Counted from the stretch's first letter, positions 27,682 through 37,125 are shown. The stretch: DNA of 64,000 nt from Rugamonas aquatica (GCF_009380215.1 NZ_WHUG01000010.1:62001-126000), one strand, 5' to 3'. The notes: generated from the sequence alone by a model not told the origin. A program made the numbers and translations.

Positions 27682-28659
27682 ATGAGCGCGGGACCGGACG
27701 ACAACGATCAAGCACAAGCGTCGCAGCACCGTCGCAGCACCGATCACGACCGGCGCGCGCCGCGCCCGGATGTCGGCACGCCGCGTTATCTGGACCCGGG
27801 CGACACTGTCTTCACCCTGTGGGGCCGCGTGCTAATGGCGCGCTACCGCCGCATCGCGGCTGCCGCCACGCGTCACATCATTCAACGGCCGCTGCACATC
27901 GGCGTGTCGGCCCGCATCTTCCACCCCGAGCCTGGCGCCACCGGCCTGCGCAGCAAGAACCTGCAATATCTGGAAGAGTCGATCGCGCAGTGGGTGATGT
28001 CGCGCGATGTGCTGGTGTTCATGATCCCGACCGTCAATACCGACGGCCTGCTGCACCCGTCCAACATCCGCCTGCGCGACTACGCCAAGCATCTGGACGG
28101 CTTGGTGCTGCAAGGCGGGGCCGATGTCTCGCCGCAAAGCTATTCGGAAACGCCGACCCGTCCCGAATGGGGCGGCGACCGCGCGCGCGATATGTATGAG
28201 CTGGAATTGCTGCATGAATTCGTCGAAGCGGGCAAGCCGGTGCTGGGCATCTGCCGCGGCTGCCAGTTAATCAACGTGGCCTTCGGCGGCACGCTGTACC
28301 AGGACATCGCTTCCGACGTGCCCGATTCGCTGGCCCACGTCAACGACGACTACGACCGCAACCGCCACGAAGTCGCCTTCCCGGCCGGCTCTTCGCTGTC
28401 CAAGCTGTTCAAGGGCAAGAGCGCCGGCCTGGTCAACTCCATCCACCATCAGGCCGTCAAGACGCTGGGGCGCGATATGGCGGTGGAAGCCTTGTCCGTG
28501 CCGGACAATATGGTCGAGGCCATCCGCTACCGCAAGGCGCCGTTTGTGATGGGCTTGCAGTGGCATCCGGAATTCCATCAGGCCGGCGGCGTCGAGTTGC
28601 TCGACTGTACCGCCATCCTCGACAACTTCCTGCGCGTGGCGCGCGAGACACGCTTCTAG
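27682..28659 (+). CDS. Class I glutamine amidotransferase-like gamma-glutamyl hydrolase (peptidase C26, PuuD-like)
   Basis: A 325-aa protein. A disordered, charged N-terminus (residues 1-40) precedes the C26 domain. The nucleophile is Cys191 in GICRGCQLINVAFGG, the oxyanion strand is VLQGGADVSP, and the catalytic His is in QWHPEF. Relatives such as PuuD release GABA or other amines from gamma-glutamyl conjugates. No other putrescine-pathway gene is adjacent, so the substrate is open. It is 71 bp before an orphan periplasmic binding protein. Confidence 0.82.
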   Translation: MSAGPDDNDQAQASQHRRSTDHDRRAPRPDVGTPRYLDPGDTVFTLWGRVLMARYRRIAAAATRHIIQRPLHIGVSARIFHPEPGATGLRSKNLQYLEESIAQWVMSRDVLVFMIPTVNTDGLLHPSNIRLRDYAKHLDGLVLQGGADVSPQSYSETPTRPEWGGDRARDMYELELLHEFVEAGKPVLGICRGCQLINVAFGGTLYQDIASDVPDSLAHVNDDYDRNRHEVAFPAGSSLSKLFKGKSAGLVNSIHHQAVKTLGRDMAVEALSVPDNMVEAIRYRKAPFVMGLQWHPEFHQAGGVELLDCTAILDNFLRVARETRF

Positions 28660-28730
28660 GCCGCCGCAAAATTGCTGGCCGGGGCTGCTTGCCGGGTGTA
28701 AACTCATGACTTACACCGATGAGGTCTTCC

Positions 28731-29465
28731 ATGACGGGTTCGCGTAGCGCCACCATGATCGCTGTCAGCTGCCTGCTGCTGCCTTTGGGCTGCGCTGCAG
28801 AAAACACCATCAACGTCGGCTATAGCGAACGCCCGCCCTACATGATCCCGATGGCGGACGGCGCCCCCAGCGGCCTGACCGGCGCACCCACCGCCAAAGC
28901 CTTCAAGACCGCCGGCATCCCGGTGGTCTGGCACAACGTGCCGACCAACCGCCAACTGATCATGGTCCACGACGCCAGCGCGCTGAACTGCGCGGTCGGC
29001 TGGTTCTGGACGGCGGAGCGGGATGGTTTCGCCAAATTCACCAAGCCGATCTACCGCGACAAGGATTGGATGGTGCTGGCCAACGCGGCCCTGGCGGCGC
29101 GCGGCGATACGACCTTGCGCGCATTGTTGCAGCGGCCGGAAACCCGCATCCTGGTCAAGGATAACTATTCCTACGGCACCGAGCTGGACAAGCTGCTGGC
29201 GCCGCGCAGTGCCAGCCTGGCGATCTCCACAGCCGCCTCAGGCAAGATGGTGCAGTCGATCGCCAAGGGTGTGGTGGACATGATGTTCGTCTCCGAAGAT
29301 GAAGGCCATTACATCATGGCCCACCATCCTAGCGAACAGACCCGCAACCTGCGCCTGCTGCATTTCAAGGACATGCCGCACGGCCCCGAACGCCACATCA
29401 TGTGCAGCAAGGCTGTGCCGGACGATGTCATCAACCGCCTCAACAAGGCGATCACGCTTAAATAG
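28731..29465 (+). CDS. Periplasmic substrate-binding-like protein (SBP family 3)
   Basis: A 244-aa protein from ATG 28731, chosen because GAGG lies 6 bp upstream; an ATG at 28719 would include that site. The signal peptide runs to about residue 23 (LLLPLGCAAE), and the LGC makes a lipoprotein possible. The family-3 opening NVGYSERPPYMIP is present. No permease is adjacent, so it may be a sensor or scavenger component working with distant genes. Confidence 0.65.
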   Translation: MTGSRSATMIAVSCLLLPLGCAAENTINVGYSERPPYMIPMADGAPSGLTGAPTAKAFKTAGIPVVWHNVPTNRQLIMVHDASALNCAVGWFWTAERDGFAKFTKPIYRDKDWMVLANAALAARGDTTLRALLQRPETRILVKDNYSYGTELDKLLAPRSASLAISTAASGKMVQSIAKGVVDMMFVSEDEGHYIMAHHPSEQTRNLRLLHFKDMPHGPERHIMCSKAVPDDVINRLNKAITLK

Positions 29466-29537
29466 TTTCCATCAATCGTTTAAAACGGGAAGCAGTTTGC
29501 AGAAGATCTAATACCCGCTCAAAACAGGGGGTACAGT

Positions 29538-30158
29538 ATGAGGCTTGCCATACCATGGTTTTCACTCATGCCCCTCCCTGACCAACTCACCATGCCGCCG
29601 GCCCGCATCGAAAGCCGCATCCAGCTCATTCGCGGCCAGAAAGTCATGATCGATGTCGACTTGGCAGAGTTGTATGGCGTGCCGACCAAAGCGCTCAACC
29701 AGGCGGTTAAGCGCAATACTCAACGCTTCCCGGTAGACTTCATGTTCCAGCTCACCGCCGCCGAAAAACAGGAGGTGGTCACAAACTGTGACCACCTCTC
29801 CAAACTAAAATTTTCGAAATCGCTGCCGTATGCATTCACCGAACACGGTGCCATCCAGGCCGCCAATGTGCTCGCATCTCCACAGGCCATCGAGATGGGC
29901 GTCTACGTGGTGCGAGCCTTTGTGCATCTGCGCGAGCTGGTGGTCTCGAACAAGGAACTGGCGCTTCGACTGGATGAATTGGAGAAAAGGACTAACCTGA
30001 TCTCGTTCAAGCAAGAAGCCTTCGAACACAATACCCGCGTTCAACTCAAGCAGATCATCGACACGCTGCGCGAACTGATGACGCCTCCGCCGACGGTGCC
30101 CAAGCGCCTCATCGGCTTCGTCACCCCCGACGATAGGCCGGTGAAGAGGAAGAAATAG
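29538..30158 (+). CDS. ORF6N-domain DNA-binding protein
   Basis: A 206-aa protein with the ORF6N domain at about residues 22-110: IRGQKVMIDVDLAELYGV followed by LNQAVKRN..RFP.DFMF and FTEHGA. The C-terminal part has a heptad-like helix (about 135-180) and a basic tail. ORF6N domains occur in phage and mobile-element proteins. No other phage gene is present here. ATG 29538 is preceded by GGGGG; ATG 29571 or 29592 would still keep the domain. Confidence 0.8.
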   Translation: MRLAIPWFSLMPLPDQLTMPPARIESRIQLIRGQKVMIDVDLAELYGVPTKALNQAVKRNTQRFPVDFMFQLTAAEKQEVVTNCDHLSKLKFSKSLPYAFTEHGAIQAANVLASPQAIEMGVYVVRAFVHLRELVVSNKELALRLDELEKRTNLISFKQEAFEHNTRVQLKQIIDTLRELMTPPPTVPKRLIGFVTPDDRPVKRKK

Positions 30159-30174
30159 ATTCTCCCTTCACCGA

Positions 30175-31293
30175 TCACAAGCCCCGGAAACGCTGGATCG
30201 CCGCGTCCACCATACCTTCGGCGCTGCCGCTGCGGTCAAACTGCTGGCGCAGGTAGTGGGCGTCGCTACCCTCGTGCGTGACTTGCATCAGATGCTGCAA
30301 GCCCGCCGTGCCGCCCAGCGCGGCGCCGTGCGGCTCCATCTTGCGCAGCGTGGTCAGGATGTCTTCGCGCAGCGACAGGCTCTCATACGTCTTCGGATGC
30401 ACCAGCGTGCCGTCCAGGCCGAAGCGGCAGGCCTGGAAGCGGTTGTAGTTGTAGACCAGATAGTCATCCTCGGCCGGCGCCTCTTCGCGCCGCTCCAGCA
30501 GGTAGCGGCACAGCGCCTGCAGATACACGGCCAGCGCCGCCGCCCGCTCCACCGTCAGCGGCGTGTCGCACACGCGCAGTTCGATGGTGCCGAACTCCGG
30601 CTTGGGCCGGATATCCCAGTAAAAGTCCTTCATGCTCTTGATGACGCCGGTGTGCTCCATCTTCGAGAAGTACTCATGCTCGAAGGTCGACCAGCGCTGC
30701 ATGAACGGCGCCCGCCCGCTCATCGGAAAGGCAAACACGGAATTCAAACGCGCCGAGTTGAACAGCGTGTCATTCCCCTGCACATACGGCGACGACGACG
30801 ACAGCGCGATAAAGTGCGGCACGTAGCGGCTCAGCGAATGCAGCAGGAACAGCGCATCGTCGCCCGAGGCGCAGCCGATGTGCACGTGCTGGCCGAAAAT
30901 CGTAAACTGTTTAGCCAGATATCCGTACAGCTCCGATACTTCCTTGAAGCGCGGCTTGGCAAAGATGCGGCGGTCCGACCATTTCTGGAACGGGTGCGTG
31001 CCGCCGCCGCAGATGCCGATGTTGAGCTGTTCGCCGGCCTGCACCAGCGTGTCGCGTATCACCTGCAGCTGCGACACCAGCTCACCGTGGTTGGTGTGCA
31101 CGTCGCTGTTAATCTCGATCATGCTCTCGGTGATTTCCGGCGTGACGTTGCCGGGGAAAGGCTTGCGGCTCAACAGGTGCAGCAGGTCCGGGCTGGACGC
31201 CGTCAGGTCGAAGTCCGACAGGCTCACCAGTTGCAGCTCCAGCTCCACGCCCATGGTGAGCGGCTGCGATGATTTGAATGGTTCCAATGGCAT
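30175..31293 (-). CDS. ybdK: Carboxylate-amine ligase, YbdK/GCS2 family
   Basis: A 372-aa ATP-dependent ligase of the glutamate-cysteine ligase type 2 family. Family features include MGVELELQLVS at the N-terminus, CGGGTHPFQKW and GQHVHIG. E. coli YbdK has weak gamma-glutamylcysteine synthetase activity; the true substrate is uncertain. It starts 1 bp after the CPA2 antiporter stop (TAA, C, ATG), so the two are translationally coupled. Together with the neighbouring glutathione-linked genes this hints at a thiol role. Confidence 0.85.
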   Translation of the reverse strand: MPLEPFKSSQPLTMGVELELQLVSLSDFDLTASSPDLLHLLSRKPFPGNVTPEITESMIEINSDVHTNHGELVSQLQVIRDTLVQAGEQLNIGICGGGTHPFQKWSDRRIFAKPRFKEVSELYGYLAKQFTIFGQHVHIGCASGDDALFLLHSLSRYVPHFIALSSSSPYVQGNDTLFNSARLNSVFAFPMSGRAPFMQRWSTFEHEYFSKMEHTGVIKSMKDFYWDIRPKPEFGTIELRVCDTPLTVERAAALAVYLQALCRYLLERREEAPAEDDYLVYNYNRFQACRFGLDGTLVHPKTYESLSLREDILTTLRKMEPHGAALGGTAGLQHLMQVTHEGSDAHYLRQQFDRSGSAEGMVDAAIQRFRGL

Positions 31294-31294
31294 G

Positions 31295-32482
31295 TTAGTG
31301 CTCCTCTTCAGCCGGGGTTTCGTTGGCCCAGATCAGCGCCCGCTGGGTGACGATGGGGCCTACCACTTCCAACAACAGCGTCATCGCCGCCAGCGCGGCC
31401 AGTTCATCGACCAGCACGATACCCATGTATTTAGTCTGCTCCAGCAGCAGCGTGACGAACACCGACATCGGCGACAGCGCGATCCCGGTCAGCAGCCCCT
31501 TGCGCCACGAAATGCCGCCAGCGTGCGAGAACGCCGCCACGGCAGCCGCCTTGACCACGAAGCGCGCCAGCAGCAGCACCACGCCCAGGCCCAGGCCGGC
31601 GACCACGCGCTCCCACTCCAGCGTGGACACGGCGAACACGAACAGCAGCACCGTCAGCAGTTCGCCGATGCCGCCGAAGTTGCGCTCGGTGCGGCTGAAG
31701 GCCACGCGGCTGTGGCGCGCGGCCAGGCCGAAGGTCAGCGTCGCCAGCACCGGCGAGACGTCGAAGGCGCGCGCCATCGCCACCAGCAGGATCACGCCCA
31801 GCGCGAAGGCGATGGTGCCATCCTGCCCGATCGCGCCCAGGCGCCGCAGCACGGCCGGCACGATGAAGCCCAGCACCGCGCCCATGGCGGCCGACACCAG
31901 CAACTCGATCAGGCTGTGCGATACGGCCTGCGTCAGGCTGCCGGACGTCTGGAACACCCAGAAGCCGACCACCACCTTGAACACGAACACCGCCAGCACG
32001 CAGTTGATGGCGACCAGATGCAGCACGCGCTCGGTCACCTGGCCGGCGCTGTCTTCCTCGTTAATCACGCGCAGCACGCCGGCCGGCGAGGTCGACATGG
32101 CCAGCGACGCCAGCAGCAGCGAGGTCAACGACGGCATGCCGGTCAGATGGGAGATCAGGTAGACCACGCCGAAGGTGGCGGCCGATTCGGCCAGGCCGCT
32201 GACGGCGATCCAGGGATTGATGCGCAACCAGTTCAGGTTGATGCGATAACCGAATTCAAACAGTATCAGTCCGAAGGCCAGATTGGCCAACATGGTCACA
32301 TTGCTCGATGCGCCACTGCTCAGCGCGGCCGGCAAGGCCTGCGCCATGAAAAAACCTACCAGACCGTAGACGCTGATGCGCGGCAAACGGGTCCAGCGGT
32401 GCATGAGTTCTCCCGACAGCCAGGCCAATGCAATTGCCAAGGGCCAGCCTAGTTCGGTCATGATGACCTGAATATCCGGCAT
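31295..32482 (-). CDS. Cation:proton antiporter, CPA2 family
   Basis: A 395-aa membrane protein with about 12 segments of the Na+/H+ exchanger fold (CPA2/KefB type, membrane domain only; the cytoplasmic TrkA-N domain is missing). Segments such as SLAMSTSPAGVLRVINEE and VLATLTFGLAARHSR fit the family. The start at 32482 has AAGGAG 6 bp upstream. It is divergent from the S-formylglutathione hydrolase gene with 85 bp between them, and upstream of ybdK in one operon. Confidence 0.8.
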   Translation of the reverse strand: MPDIQVIMTELGWPLAIALAWLSGELMHRWTRLPRISVYGLVGFFMAQALPAALSSGASSNVTMLANLAFGLILFEFGYRINLNWLRINPWIAVSGLAESAATFGVVYLISHLTGMPSLTSLLLASLAMSTSPAGVLRVINEEDSAGQVTERVLHLVAINCVLAVFVFKVVVGFWVFQTSGSLTQAVSHSLIELLVSAAMGAVLGFIVPAVLRRLGAIGQDGTIAFALGVILLVAMARAFDVSPVLATLTFGLAARHSRVAFSRTERNFGGIGELLTVLLFVFAVSTLEWERVVAGLGLGVVLLLARFVVKAAAVAAFSHAGGISWRKGLLTGIALSPMSVFVTLLLEQTKYMGIVLVDELAALAAMTLLLEVVGPIVTQRALIWANETPAEEEH

Positions 32483-32567
32483 GTACTTCTCCTTTTTAAA
32501 GATACTTGTACAATTCTGAACAATTACGGCGATTCTCACCGTGCGCTAAGGAACATATAGGATCAAC

Positions 32568-33413
32568 ATGCTTGAATTAATCAGTGAACATGCCTGCTAC
32601 GGCGGCGTACAGCGCTTCTACCGCCACGATGCACGCGAGATCGGCCTGCCGATGCGCTTTTCCGTGTTCATCCCCGTCCAGGCCGCCGAGGGCCCCGTGC
32701 CGGCGCTGTTCTACCTCGCCGGCCTCACCTGCAATGAAGAGACTTTCATGACCAAGGCCGGCGCCCAGCGCGCCGCCGCCGAAGCGGGCCTGATGCTGAT
32801 CGCGCCGGACACCAGCCCGCGCGGCGCCAACATCGCAGGCGAAACGGACAGCTGGGATTTCGGCGCCGGCGCCGGCTTCTATCTCGATGCGACGCAAGAG
32901 CCCTGGGCCAGGCACTACCGCATGTACAGCTACATCCACGAACTGCGCGAACTGGTGGTACAGGAACTGCCGGTGGACGCCAAACGCATCGGCATCTTCG
33001 GCCACTCGATGGGCGGCCACGGCGCGCTGACGATGGCGCTGAAGCGGCCGGACGTGTTCCGTTCCGTGTCCGCCTTCGCGCCCATCGCTGCGCCGTCGAT
33101 GTGCCCGTGGGGTAAGAAGGCCTTCAGCGGCTACCTCGGCGACGACACCAGCAGCTGGGAACAGTACGACGCTAGCCTGCTGATGGCGCGCTCGCACACG
33201 CCCTTCCCGGCCGGCATCCTGATCGACCAGGGCCTGGGCGATAAATTCCTGGCTGAGCAGCTGTATCCCGAGGTATTCGAAGCGGCCTGCCGCAGCGCGG
33301 CGCAGCCGCTGGAACTGCGGCGGCATGCGCGCTACGACCACGGTTACTACTTCATCAGCACCTTCATGGAAGACCACATCCGCTTCCACGCGCGTTGCCT
33401 GGCCGCGCTGTAA
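32568..33413 (+). CDS. fghA: S-formylglutathione hydrolase
   Basis: A 281-aa esterase D-type alpha/beta hydrolase that hydrolyses S-formylglutathione to formate and glutathione in formaldehyde detoxification. The catalytic triad is visible: Ser147 in GHSMGGHGAL, Asp225 in DQGLGDKFL and His258 in RYDHGYYF. The family segment LAGLTCNEETFMTKAGAQ is intact. The usual partner, glutathione-dependent formaldehyde dehydrogenase, is not in the window. Length is typical. Confidence 0.95.
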   Translation: MLELISEHACYGGVQRFYRHDAREIGLPMRFSVFIPVQAAEGPVPALFYLAGLTCNEETFMTKAGAQRAAAEAGLMLIAPDTSPRGANIAGETDSWDFGAGAGFYLDATQEPWARHYRMYSYIHELRELVVQELPVDAKRIGIFGHSMGGHGALTMALKRPDVFRSVSAFAPIAAPSMCPWGKKAFSGYLGDDTSSWEQYDASLLMARSHTPFPAGILIDQGLGDKFLAEQLYPEVFEAACRSAAQPLELRRHARYDHGYYFISTFMEDHIRFHARCLAAL

Positions 33414-33431
33414 CTTGCGCCGTAACTTGAT

Positions 33432-34013
33432 CTAGAGCTTGATTTCCGTGCCCAGCCGCTGAAGGAACTGGCCCAGCCACGCAGGGTGTGCGGGCCATGC
33501 GGGCGCGGTGACGAAGTTGCCGTCGGTGACAGCCTGGTCGACGGGAATGTCGGCGTAGCTGGCGCCGGCCAGCTTGACTTCCGGCGAGCAGGCCGGATAG
33601 GCCGAGATGGTCTTGCCGCGGATGACGTCGGCGGCCGCCAGCAGCTGCGCGCCGTGGCAAACGGCGGCGATCGGTTTCGACGCGGCGGCGAACTGCTGCA
33701 CGATCTCGATCACGCGCGGATTGAGCCGCAGGTATTCCGGTGCGCGGCCGCCGGCGATCATCAGCGCATCGTACTTGGCTACGTCGACATCGTCGAAGCT
33801 GGCGTTCAGCGCGAACAGGTGGCCCGGTTTTTCCGTGTAAGTCTGGTCGCCCTCGAAATCGTGGATGGCGGTCTTGATGGTCTCGCCGGCGCGCTTGTCG
33901 GGGCACACCGCGTGCACCGTGTGGCCCACCATCTGCAGCGCCTGGAACGGCACCATGGTTTCGTAATCCTCTGCAAAGTCGCCCGTCAGAAACAGAATTT
34001 TCTTAGCTGCCAC
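33432..34013 (-). CDS. DJ-1/PfpI family protein
   Basis: A 193-aa class I amidotransferase-like protein. Conserved residues are Glu15 near the start and Cys119 in the nucleophile elbow AAVCHGAQLL. Members act as deglycases, glyoxalase III or stress proteins; the specific activity is not readable. It is convergent with fghA (18 bp apart) and on its own transcription unit. The start is preceded by GAAAGGATAT. Confidence 0.85.
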   Translation of the reverse strand: MAAKKILFLTGDFAEDYETMVPFQALQMVGHTVHAVCPDKRAGETIKTAIHDFEGDQTYTEKPGHLFALNASFDDVDVAKYDALMIAGGRAPEYLRLNPRVIEIVQQFAAASKPIAAVCHGAQLLAAADVIRGKTISAYPACSPEVKLAGASYADIPVDQAVTDGNFVTAPAWPAHPAWLGQFLQRLGTEIKL

Positions 34014-34039
34014 GGTATATCCTTTCGAGAAATGAACAC

Positions 34040-34072
34040 AAAAAAAGGGCCGCGACGTTGTCGTCGCGGCCC
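34040..34072 (-). terminator. Rho-independent terminator of cheV
   Basis: Read leftwards, GGGCCGCGAC pairs with GTCGCGGCCC around a six-base loop, followed by seven T residues. It lies 31 bp after the cheV stop and before the DJ-1 gene start. Confidence 0.9.
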
Positions 34073-34103
34073 TTCGATACTACCCTTGTTTCGGCTTGCG
34101 TGC

Positions 34104-35066
34104 TTACACGCCCGCCTTGCCCAGCACGGTACGGATGGTGCCTGCCAGATCCTCGGCCGAGAACTTGGCCACGTATGCATCGGCGCCCACGCCCTTGACG
34201 TGATCTTCGTTGGTCTTGCCCGACAACGAGGAATGGATCACGACAGGAATCTTGGAGAAGCGCGCATCCTGCTTGACCAGGCGGGTCAGCGTGAAGCCGT
34301 CCATCTCCGGCATTTCCAGGTCGGTCAGGATCATGGCGACGCGATCGGTGATCGGCACGCCTTCGGCCTTGGCGCCGTCGGAAATGTGCTGCAGGCGATC
34401 CCACGCTTCCTTGCCGGACTTGGTCATGATGAAGTGTGCCCCCATCGCTTCCAGGCCCTTCTCGATCAGGTTGCGCGCGACCACGGAATCGTCCGCCGCC
34501 AGGATGACTGCGCCCGGCTTGAGGATGACTTTCGGGCCGATGGTTTCCGGATCGACGTCCTTGCCTTCGGACGGCACCAGCTCGCGCAGGATGGTTTCCA
34601 CGTCCAGCACCTGCGCCAGGCGGGTGTTCTGCACGTCGCCGTCGACGCGGGCGATACTGGTGACCTTGCCGCCGGCGGTGCCTTCGGCGGTCAGCACCTG
34701 GCTCCAGTCCAGGCGCACGATTTCATCCACCGATTCCACGGCGAAGGCTTGGGTAGTGCGGGCGAACTCCGTCACCAACATGATGTTCAGACCGGTTTTT
34801 GGGGTCACACCGACGATGCCTGGCAAATCCAGCACCGTGATGATTTGTCCGCGCAGATTGACGACGCCCAGCATATGTGGCGGGGATCCGGCCACTGCGG
34901 TTACTTCCGGCATCGCGACGATTTCGCGGATTTTGAAGACGTTAATACCGAACAACTCGGAATGTTCACCGTTGGCGTCGGCGCCAAGGCGGAACAGCAG
35001 CAGTTCGAATTTATTGGAGTTGGTCAGGTTACTGCGCTCATCAACTTCCTGTTGAACTGATTTCAT
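34104..35066 (-). CDS. cheV: Chemotaxis coupling/response regulator protein CheV
   Basis: A 320-aa two-domain protein: a CheW-like coupling domain at residues about 15-165 (GVVNLRGQIITVLDLP is the hallmark) and a response-regulator receiver domain at about 185-315. In the receiver the acidic pair is in ILAADDS, the phosphorylated Asp is in LTDLEMPEMDG, and the late Lys is in VAKFSAED. CheV links receptors to CheA. ATG 35066 is chosen with GGAG upstream; the open frame continues further but without domain content. Confidence 0.92.
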   Translation of the reverse strand: MKSVQQEVDERSNLTNSNKFELLLFRLGADANGEHSELFGINVFKIREIVAMPEVTAVAGSPPHMLGVVNLRGQIITVLDLPGIVGVTPKTGLNIMLVTEFARTTQAFAVESVDEIVRLDWSQVLTAEGTAGGKVTSIARVDGDVQNTRLAQVLDVETILRELVPSEGKDVDPETIGPKVILKPGAVILAADDSVVARNLIEKGLEAMGAHFIMTKSGKEAWDRLQHISDGAKAEGVPITDRVAMILTDLEMPEMDGFTLTRLVKQDARFSKIPVVIHSSLSGKTNEDHVKGVGADAYVAKFSAEDLAGTIRTVLGKAGV

Positions 35067-35192
35067 AGATTTCGTCTCCGTCGGTGTTAGCTCCGTAGGA
35101 AGTATAACGTTTGCAACTGCCCTCGTCACATTTTGAAAGAGGAGATATTGATTTACAGCACGATATACAACGGTTGGCGCGGGGACGGACGT

Positions 35193-35221
35193 AAAAAAAG
35201 GAAGCCCGCAGGCTTCCTTTT
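35193..35221 (-). terminator. Terminator after tRNA-Gly (bidirectional shape)
   Basis: GGAAGCC (35200-35206) pairs with GGCTTCC (35211-35217) around a four-base loop. Seven A residues lie on one side and four T on the other, so it can act in both directions. It is 17 bp beyond the tRNA 3' end, and cheV starts 127 bp further left. Confidence 0.85.
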
Positions 35222-35238
35222 AATGTGCTACCGAATTC

Positions 35239-35314
35239 TGGAGCGGGAGAAGAGTCTCGAACTCTCGACCTCAACCTTGGCAAGGTTGCGCTCTACCAAC
35301 TGAGCTACTCCCGC
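35239..35314 (-). tRNA. tRNA-Gly (anticodon GCC)
   Basis: 76 nt on the minus strand, CCA encoded. The acceptor stem GCGGGAG pairs with CTCCCGC. The D arm contains AGCTCAGTTGGTAGAGC, the anticodon arm CAACC-TTGCCAA-GGTTG gives GCC, and the T arm has GAGAG-TTCGAGA-CTCTT. All four arms close without mismatch of note. Confidence 0.97.
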
Positions 35315-35444
35315 AGAAGACGAAATTATGACAGAAAGATTTCAACTTTACTAGTGCCCTGACTCAACTTTTTAGAAAACCATCGATGGTGTAAGCTTGG
35401 TAGCGTTTTGCAATGAGTATCGTATCAATAATAAGGAATGAGGA

Positions 35445-37079
35445 ATGGATTCAATTGAAGTCGTGCTGGTGATGCTGCTGGCGGTGGTGGCCAGCGCCTA
35501 CCTCACGCGCCTGCTGCCGCGCGCCGTGCCGCTGCCGCTGGTGCAGATCGCGCTGGGCGCGCTGATCGCCGCCAAGTCCACGCGCGGCGTGGACCTGGAG
35601 CCGGACCTGTTCTTCCTTGTCTTCCTGCCGCCGCTGCTGTTCCTCGACGGCTGGCGCATCCCCAAGAGCGGCCTGCTGCGCGACAAGGGCACCATCCTGG
35701 AGCTGGCGCTGGGCCTGGTGGTGTTCACCGTGCTCGGCGCCGGCCTGCTGATCCACTGGCTGATCCCGGCCATGCCGCTGCCGGTGGCCTTCGCGCTGGC
35801 CGCCATCATTTCGCCGACCGATCCGATCGCCGTCAGCTCGATCGCCGCCACCACGCCGATTCCGAAACGGCTGATGCACATCCTGGAAGGCGAATCGCTG
35901 TTGAACGACGCATCCGGCCTGGTGTGCTTCCGCTTCGCCGTGGCCGCCGCGATGACCGGCGCCTTCTCGGTCAGCACCGCCGGCCTCACCTTCGTCTGGC
36001 TGGTGGGGGCCGGCATAGGCGCCGGCGTCGGCGTGACGATGCTGGTGACGTGGGCGCAGCGCTGGCTGACCTGCCGCTTCGGCGAACCGGTCGGCTCGCC
36101 CATCCTGGTCAACCTGCTGCTGCCGTTCGGCGCCTACCTGGTGGCCGAGCGCATGCACGCCTCCGGCATTCTGGCGGCGGTGGCGGCCGGCATCACCATG
36201 AGCTATGTGGAGCTGAACGGCCACGCGCTGGCCAACACCCGCATCCAGCGTTCGGCCGTGTGGGACACGGTGCAGTTCGCGCTGAACGGCATCATGTTCG
36301 TGCTGCTGGGCGAGCAGTTGCCCGACATCTTCCGCGGCGCCAGCGCCACCATCGAAGAGAGCGGCCACCTGAATCCGTGGTGGCTGGCGGTGTACGCGGT
36401 GGCCATCAACGTCGGCCTGCTGATGCTGCGCATGCTGTGGGTGTGGGCTTCGCTGCGGCTGACCATCTTCAAGCAGAAGATACGCCACCAGCCGCGCATG
36501 AAGATCAATCCGCGCCTGCTGCTGGCGACCACGCTGGCCGGGGCGCGCGGCGCCATCACGCTGGCCGGCGTGCTGACGCTGCCGCTGGCGCTGCCGGACG
36601 GCTCGCCCTTCCCTGCCCGCTCGCTGACCATCTTCCTGGCCTGCTCGGTGATCCTGGTGTCGCTGCTGGTCGCCAGCCTAGGGTTGCCACGCCTGCTGGC
36701 AGGCATGACCTTCCCGCCCGAGCCGGAAGAGCAGCGCGAAGAAGACCTGGCGCGGCGCGCGGCGGCCAACGCCGCCATCGTCGCCATCGAGCACACGCAG
36801 GTGGTGCTGATGGAGGCGGAGTCGTGCATCGATCCGGAGGCGTATCCGCAGGCGGCGGCGCGGGTGATCGCGTTCTACGAGCACAAGCTGAAGGAAGTCG
36901 ATCCCGAGAACGACGCGGCCTGGCGCAAGACCGACCACGCCGAGAAGGAATTGCGGCTGGCGGCGCTGGACGCCGAGCGCACCACCATCTACGACCTGGC
37001 GCGGCACGACCGCATCTCCGACGATATCTCGCGCAAGCTGGTGCGCGAGATCGACTTGATGGAAGCGCGCTATCGGTAG
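35445..37079 (+). CDS. Na+/H+ antiporter, CPA1 family (NhaP/YjcE-like)
   Basis: A 544-aa protein with about 12 membrane segments (residues 1-420) of the bacterial CPA1 exchangers. The ion-site motif is visible as AAIISPTDPIAVSS, followed by the family segment LEGESLLNDASGLVCF. Residues 430-544 form a hydrophilic, helical cytoplasmic tail. It has its own upstream region, 35315-35444, without an obvious terminator or operator. Exchanges H+ for Na+ or other monovalent cations. Confidence 0.88.
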   Translation: MDSIEVVLVMLLAVVASAYLTRLLPRAVPLPLVQIALGALIAAKSTRGVDLEPDLFFLVFLPPLLFLDGWRIPKSGLLRDKGTILELALGLVVFTVLGAGLLIHWLIPAMPLPVAFALAAIISPTDPIAVSSIAATTPIPKRLMHILEGESLLNDASGLVCFRFAVAAAMTGAFSVSTAGLTFVWLVGAGIGAGVGVTMLVTWAQRWLTCRFGEPVGSPILVNLLLPFGAYLVAERMHASGILAAVAAGITMSYVELNGHALANTRIQRSAVWDTVQFALNGIMFVLLGEQLPDIFRGASATIEESGHLNPWWLAVYAVAINVGLLMLRMLWVWASLRLTIFKQKIRHQPRMKINPRLLLATTLAGARGAITLAGVLTLPLALPDGSPFPARSLTIFLACSVILVSLLVASLGLPRLLAGMTFPPEPEEQREEDLARRAAANAAIVAIEHTQVVLMEAESCIDPEAYPQAAARVIAFYEHKLKEVDPENDAAWRKTDHAEKELRLAALDAERTTIYDLARHDRISDDISRKLVREIDLMEARYR

Positions 37080-37125
37080 TAACGAACGAACCCGTTGTGC
37101 AGTGATAACCAAGGTTAGGACAGTC

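Noticed and set aside
29538..30158. Prophage remnant around the ORF6N gene
   Set aside because: No integrase, attachment repeat or other phage gene is nearby.
33420..33445. TTGATCTAGAGCTTGAT as a second FNR box
   Set aside because: The second half-site does not match ATCAA and it lies between convergent gene ends.
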